Shown in pieces: positions 61,084 through 64,000 of a DNA stretch of 64,000 nt (the first letter of the stretch is position 1; the number at the start of each line of letters is the position of its first letter). A program made the position numbers and the translations under genes. The notes below the pieces were generated by a model. It was not told where the DNA came from, did no database searches, and worked only from the letters and a program-made list of their open reading frames with translations. This DNA comes from Bacteroides sp. M10 (GTDB lineage Bacteria; Bacteroidota; Bacteroidia; Bacteroidales; Bacteroidaceae). The stretch lies in assembly GCF_014334015.1 (NCBI RefSeq), contig NZ_CP060488.1, positions 558,001 through 622,000 of the forward strand. Direction: 5' to 3'.

Positions 61084-63993
61084 TTAAAATCCTATTTTTA
61101 CTCCAAGTGAAAATGTTCTCGTTGTCGGATATCCGGTATAGGAATCCATTCCCGGAGTCAGTCCGTTAAAGTTGACCTCCGGATCTACGCCTTTATATCC
61201 GGTAAATGTATAAAGGTTCAAACCCGAAAGATAAACCCGCAAATTCTGTATCACCGAAGATTTCAACTTGAAATTGTATCCTAATGTCACGTTATCGATT
61301 TTCACATAGTCGCCATTTTCAATATAGTAGCTTACGTAAGCCGGTGACTTTCTTACATACTGTCCATAAACCTTATCCAGCAAGGTTTTCGGGTAATTAA
61401 ACTGTGTTCCTTTTTCGAATGTCTCATACAGCATACGATACTGATTCAATATCTGATAGTCAAATGCTCCGCGAAGTGACACCGTCAAATCAAAGTTCTT
61501 GTAGGATAATGCTGCTGTAAATCCCGCTCTCATAGTGGGAATACCATTTCCGAGCACAGTACGGCTGCTATTATCGCCATATTCTCCTCCTTCAATAACC
61601 CATTCGCCACTTTCCGTCATACCGATACTTTTCCATCCATAAAAATTACCGATAGCTCCGCCTTCTTTTACCAGATGAGTGGATTTTTGTACCGGCGCAC
61701 CGGTAGAACCTAATTCAAGAAAATCTCTTTGATATTTCTCATTCGAGAGTTTCTTCAATTTATTGGTATTATAGGAAAAGTTTGCTGTCAAATTCAGTTT
61801 CCAATCCCGGTTATTAACAACCAGTCCTGATAATACGGCTTCTACTCCGGAGTTTTCTACCGTACCGACATTGGCCAGTGTAGTGGAAGCCAAGTTAGGA
61901 GGCACCGGCACATTATAGGTATATAGCAAGTCTCTGGTCTCTCTCCGGTAATAGTCAATAGAACCCGACAGGCGGTTTTTAAACAAGGCAAAGTCCAGAC
62001 CGATATTTAACTCATGTTTTTCTTCCCACTTCAAATCAGGATTGGCATTTTCAGTCGGAGCCACTGTCCGCACCCATTGCCCGTTTATCAAGACCGGATC
62101 ACCAAACGCATAACGCAAATGAGATTGATAAGGATTGGTCGGTTCAATACCCGTTACACCATATCCGACTTTTAGTTTCAGTTCATTGACAAATTTAACA
62201 TTCCGCATGAATTTCTCCTGCGAGATACGCCAGGCACCAGACGCTGCATAAAACAAACCCCACTGATGATTTTTACCGAATTTGCTGGAACCTTCATAAC
62301 GTAAACTACCCGAAAACAGATATTTCTCATCATAATTGTAATTCACGCGCCCAAAGAAGGAAATCAGTTTGTTCATAAATTTATGTCCGTCCATAGACGC
62401 AAGTCCTTCTTTTAACGCCATTCCCAAACCGGGTTTCGCGTAGCCCAAGGCATCTGTCGGATAATTATAATTGTACAAATTAAAATTCTGTTCTTCAAAA
62501 TCATTATAGCTATATCCTCCAAGTATGCTGAAATCGTGTTGTTTGATTGCTTTAGAATATTGTCCGTACAGTTCTAATGTCTTTGATTCATTATACATCG
62601 CTTCACGCCACACTTGTCCATCGTGTATGTCATCGTAATTACGGGTAGCAAATGTTCCGTTATTATTATTGTAAGTCCGCAGGCTTCCCAATGCAGTTAA
62701 TGACAGTTCTTCTATCGGTCGGTAGACAATCTTACCGGTAGAGGTGAATTCATTCCATTTCAAGTCTTTCTGATATTCATTTATCAATCTTACCGGGTTC
62801 TCAACTTCATAGAAAGTAGAATATTTACCTGTATTTGCATCGTAAACCGGATTCGTCGGATTTCCTGTCAGGGTAGCAAAATAAACAGCTCCCTGATCGA
62901 CTGCCGAACCTTTCACTATCACATAATTGATGTCTCCGCCTACTGACAATTTTCCATCAAAAAAGCTACGGTCCAGTCCTATTTTAAAAGTAGTCCGCTC
63001 CTGGTCGGTATTTTTCATAATGCCTTCCCGTTTCCGGTAATTCACACTGGCATAATAATTGGTTTGTGCATCTCCACCCTGCAAGGAGATATGATGAGTA
63101 TGACTCCAGGCATCGCGGAACACTTTATCTTTCCATACGGTATTTGCCCCTCCATCGTTAATAACGGAAACCAGACCGTCTGTTAATTCCGGCAGTCTGC
63201 GGAATTCATCAGGAGAAAGAACATCTATCTCATTAGAAATTTGTTCGAGACTAAGATAACCGTGGTAAGATAGGGTCGCCTTCCCTGTACTCCCTTTTTT
63301 GGTTGTAATCAAAATAACTCCGTTCGTTCCCCGTGTACCATAAATGGCAGCAGCCGAACCGTCTTTCAAAACGTCAATCGTTTCAATATCATCTACCGAT
63401 ATATTATTTAATGTACCGGGCACTCCATCAATAACGACAAGAGGCTGCTGATTGCCCGTGAGTGTGGATACACCGCGCAACATAAGCTGTACACCACTAT
63501 CATTCGGATCTCCCGAAGTAGTATTAATGGCCAAACCCGCCACTTTGCCTTGCAATAACTGAAGCGGAGAAGTGACAGCTCCCTGTACGAATTGATCGCT
63601 GTTGACGGAAGATACGGCATTAGTCAAAGTACTTCTTTTGACTGTTCCGTATCCCACCACCACGACATCGTCAAGTACAGTGACGTCCTCCGACATTTTG
63701 ATCTGAAGATTTGTTTGCGAAGGCGCCACTGATTTTTCTATTGTTACATAACCTATTGAAGAAAACACAAGCACAGGATGTGCACCTGTCAATGTTAACG
63801 TAAAAGCCCCGTCGAGGTCCGTGCTGACTCCGTTGGTGGTTCCTTTTTCTACTACTGTCACTCCGGGTAGACCGCTGCCGTCAGCGTCTTTCACTGTTCC
63901 AGATACTTTCCTGCCTTGTGCTGATATGCTTACAGCAATCAGAAACAGGAAAACACTTAACATGATTTTTTTAAGTTCCAATGTTCCATTCAT
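61084..63993 (-). CDS. SusC-like TonB-dependent outer-membrane transporter
   Basis: 969 aa, at the short end for SusC. Signal peptide (LELKKIMLSVFLFLIAVSIS, then AQG), carboxypeptidase-regulatory-like domain 28-110 (VSGTVKDADGSGLPGVTVVE), plug domain from about 113 (DDVVVVGYGTVKRSTLTNAV, LLQGKVAGLAINTTSGDPND, IETIDVLKDGSAAAIYGTRG, NGVILITTKKG), and a 22-strand barrel ending in Phe (TRTFSLGVKIGF). It imports glycan fragments with SusD. The frame stays open to the window edge past the ATG at 63993, so a start further upstream cannot be excluded, though this ATG gives a good signal peptide. Confidence 0.95.
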   Translation of the reverse strand: MNGTLELKKIMLSVFLFLIAVSISAQGRKVSGTVKDADGSGLPGVTVVEKGTTNGVSTDLDGAFTLTLTGAHPVLVFSSIGYVTIEKSVAPSQTNLQIKMSEDVTVLDDVVVVGYGTVKRSTLTNAVSSVNSDQFVQGAVTSPLQLLQGKVAGLAINTTSGDPNDSGVQLMLRGVSTLTGNQQPLVVIDGVPGTLNNISVDDIETIDVLKDGSAAAIYGTRGTNGVILITTKKGSTGKATLSYHGYLSLEQISNEIDVLSPDEFRRLPELTDGLVSVINDGGANTVWKDKVFRDAWSHTHHISLQGGDAQTNYYASVNYRKREGIMKNTDQERTTFKIGLDRSFFDGKLSVGGDINYVIVKGSAVDQGAVYFATLTGNPTNPVYDANTGKYSTFYEVENPVRLINEYQKDLKWNEFTSTGKIVYRPIEELSLTALGSLRTYNNNNGTFATRNYDDIHDGQVWREAMYNESKTLELYGQYSKAIKQHDFSILGGYSYNDFEEQNFNLYNYNYPTDALGYAKPGLGMALKEGLASMDGHKFMNKLISFFGRVNYNYDEKYLFSGSLRYEGSSKFGKNHQWGLFYAASGAWRISQEKFMRNVKFVNELKLKVGYGVTGIEPTNPYQSHLRYAFGDPVLINGQWVRTVAPTENANPDLKWEEKHELNIGLDFALFKNRLSGSIDYYRRETRDLLYTYNVPVPPNLASTTLANVGTVENSGVEAVLSGLVVNNRDWKLNLTANFSYNTNKLKKLSNEKYQRDFLELGSTGAPVQKSTHLVKEGGAIGNFYGWKSIGMTESGEWVIEGGEYGDNSSRTVLGNGIPTMRAGFTAALSYKNFDLTVSLRGAFDYQILNQYRMLYETFEKGTQFNYPKTLLDKVYGQYVRKSPAYVSYYIENGDYVKIDNVTLGYNFKLKSSVIQNLRVYLSGLNLYTFTGYKGVDPEVNFNGLTPGMDSYTGYPTTRTFSLGVKIGF

Positions 63994-64000
63994 ATGTACT

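Overview
The window is chromosomal DNA from the Bacteroidota, most likely genus Bacteroides. The evidence is a SusC/SusD pair, lipoproteins with short signal peptides, genes without clear Shine-Dalgarno sites, promoters carrying the Bacteroides -7 box TAnnTTTG, and a gut-Bacteroides style malate dehydrogenase, long-form IspG and ROK kinase. It holds about 46 protein genes, two candidate small RNAs, one IS66-family insertion sequence and several unusual repeat arrays. No tRNA, rRNA or CRISPR array was seen.

Layout. 1-693 is a truncated MATE exporter. 1132-3314 is an aspartokinase-like pseudo-kinase followed by proC. 3407-4747 is an NtrC-type sigma-54 response regulator with no partner kinase nearby. 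4877-7769 is a four-module sulfur/persulfide protein plus a MarR regulator. 7993-9270 is a DUF4136-type lipoprotein and a small beta-barrel. 14016-9358 (minus) is a peptidoglycan/nucleotide operon: the two halves of a 5'-nucleotidase on separate proteins and a GH3/beta-lactamase fusion. 14172 is rplS, followed by a 22-bp-period palindrome array. 14796 is a ROK sugar kinase. 15956-21778 is a complete MacB-like tripartite efflux operon, followed by an exported MsrA-MsrB.

23031-25273 holds a secreted DUF3836-like protein with a near-perfect sigma-54 promoter and clustered upstream half-sites, next to a membrane-tethered SARP-like regulator. 34401-25347 (minus) is a seven-gene peptide-scavenging operon: LRR lipoprotein, DcuC-type carrier, isoaspartyl dipeptidase, two porins, M14 carboxypeptidase and an esterase lipoprotein. 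34622-41501 has a GT51 glycosyltransferase, a DUF4476 operon with a Ser/Arg-rich exported protein, a CvfB-like RNA-binding protein and mdh. 44181-41793 (minus) is a metal P-type ATPase with a Fur-family regulator.

44872-49136 is the accessory part. Two tandem structured RNAs (the first 6S-like) are followed by a region rich in TTGTCA motifs and a degenerate 22-bp palindromic array. An IS66 element interrupts that array, with perfect 8-bp target duplications, and an ATPase gene remnant lies beyond it. 54190-49137 (minus) is the housekeeping run rpoN, PAP2-like, gcvH, purE, ispG. pepP, a CE7-like esterase and a polysaccharide-utilisation locus (SusC, SusD and a beta-propeller lipoprotein with duplicated N-terminal modules) end the window.

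The main themes are envelope turnover, efflux, peptide and glycan capture, and sigma-54 control. The window carries rpoN, one sigma-54 activator and one convincing sigma-54 promoter.
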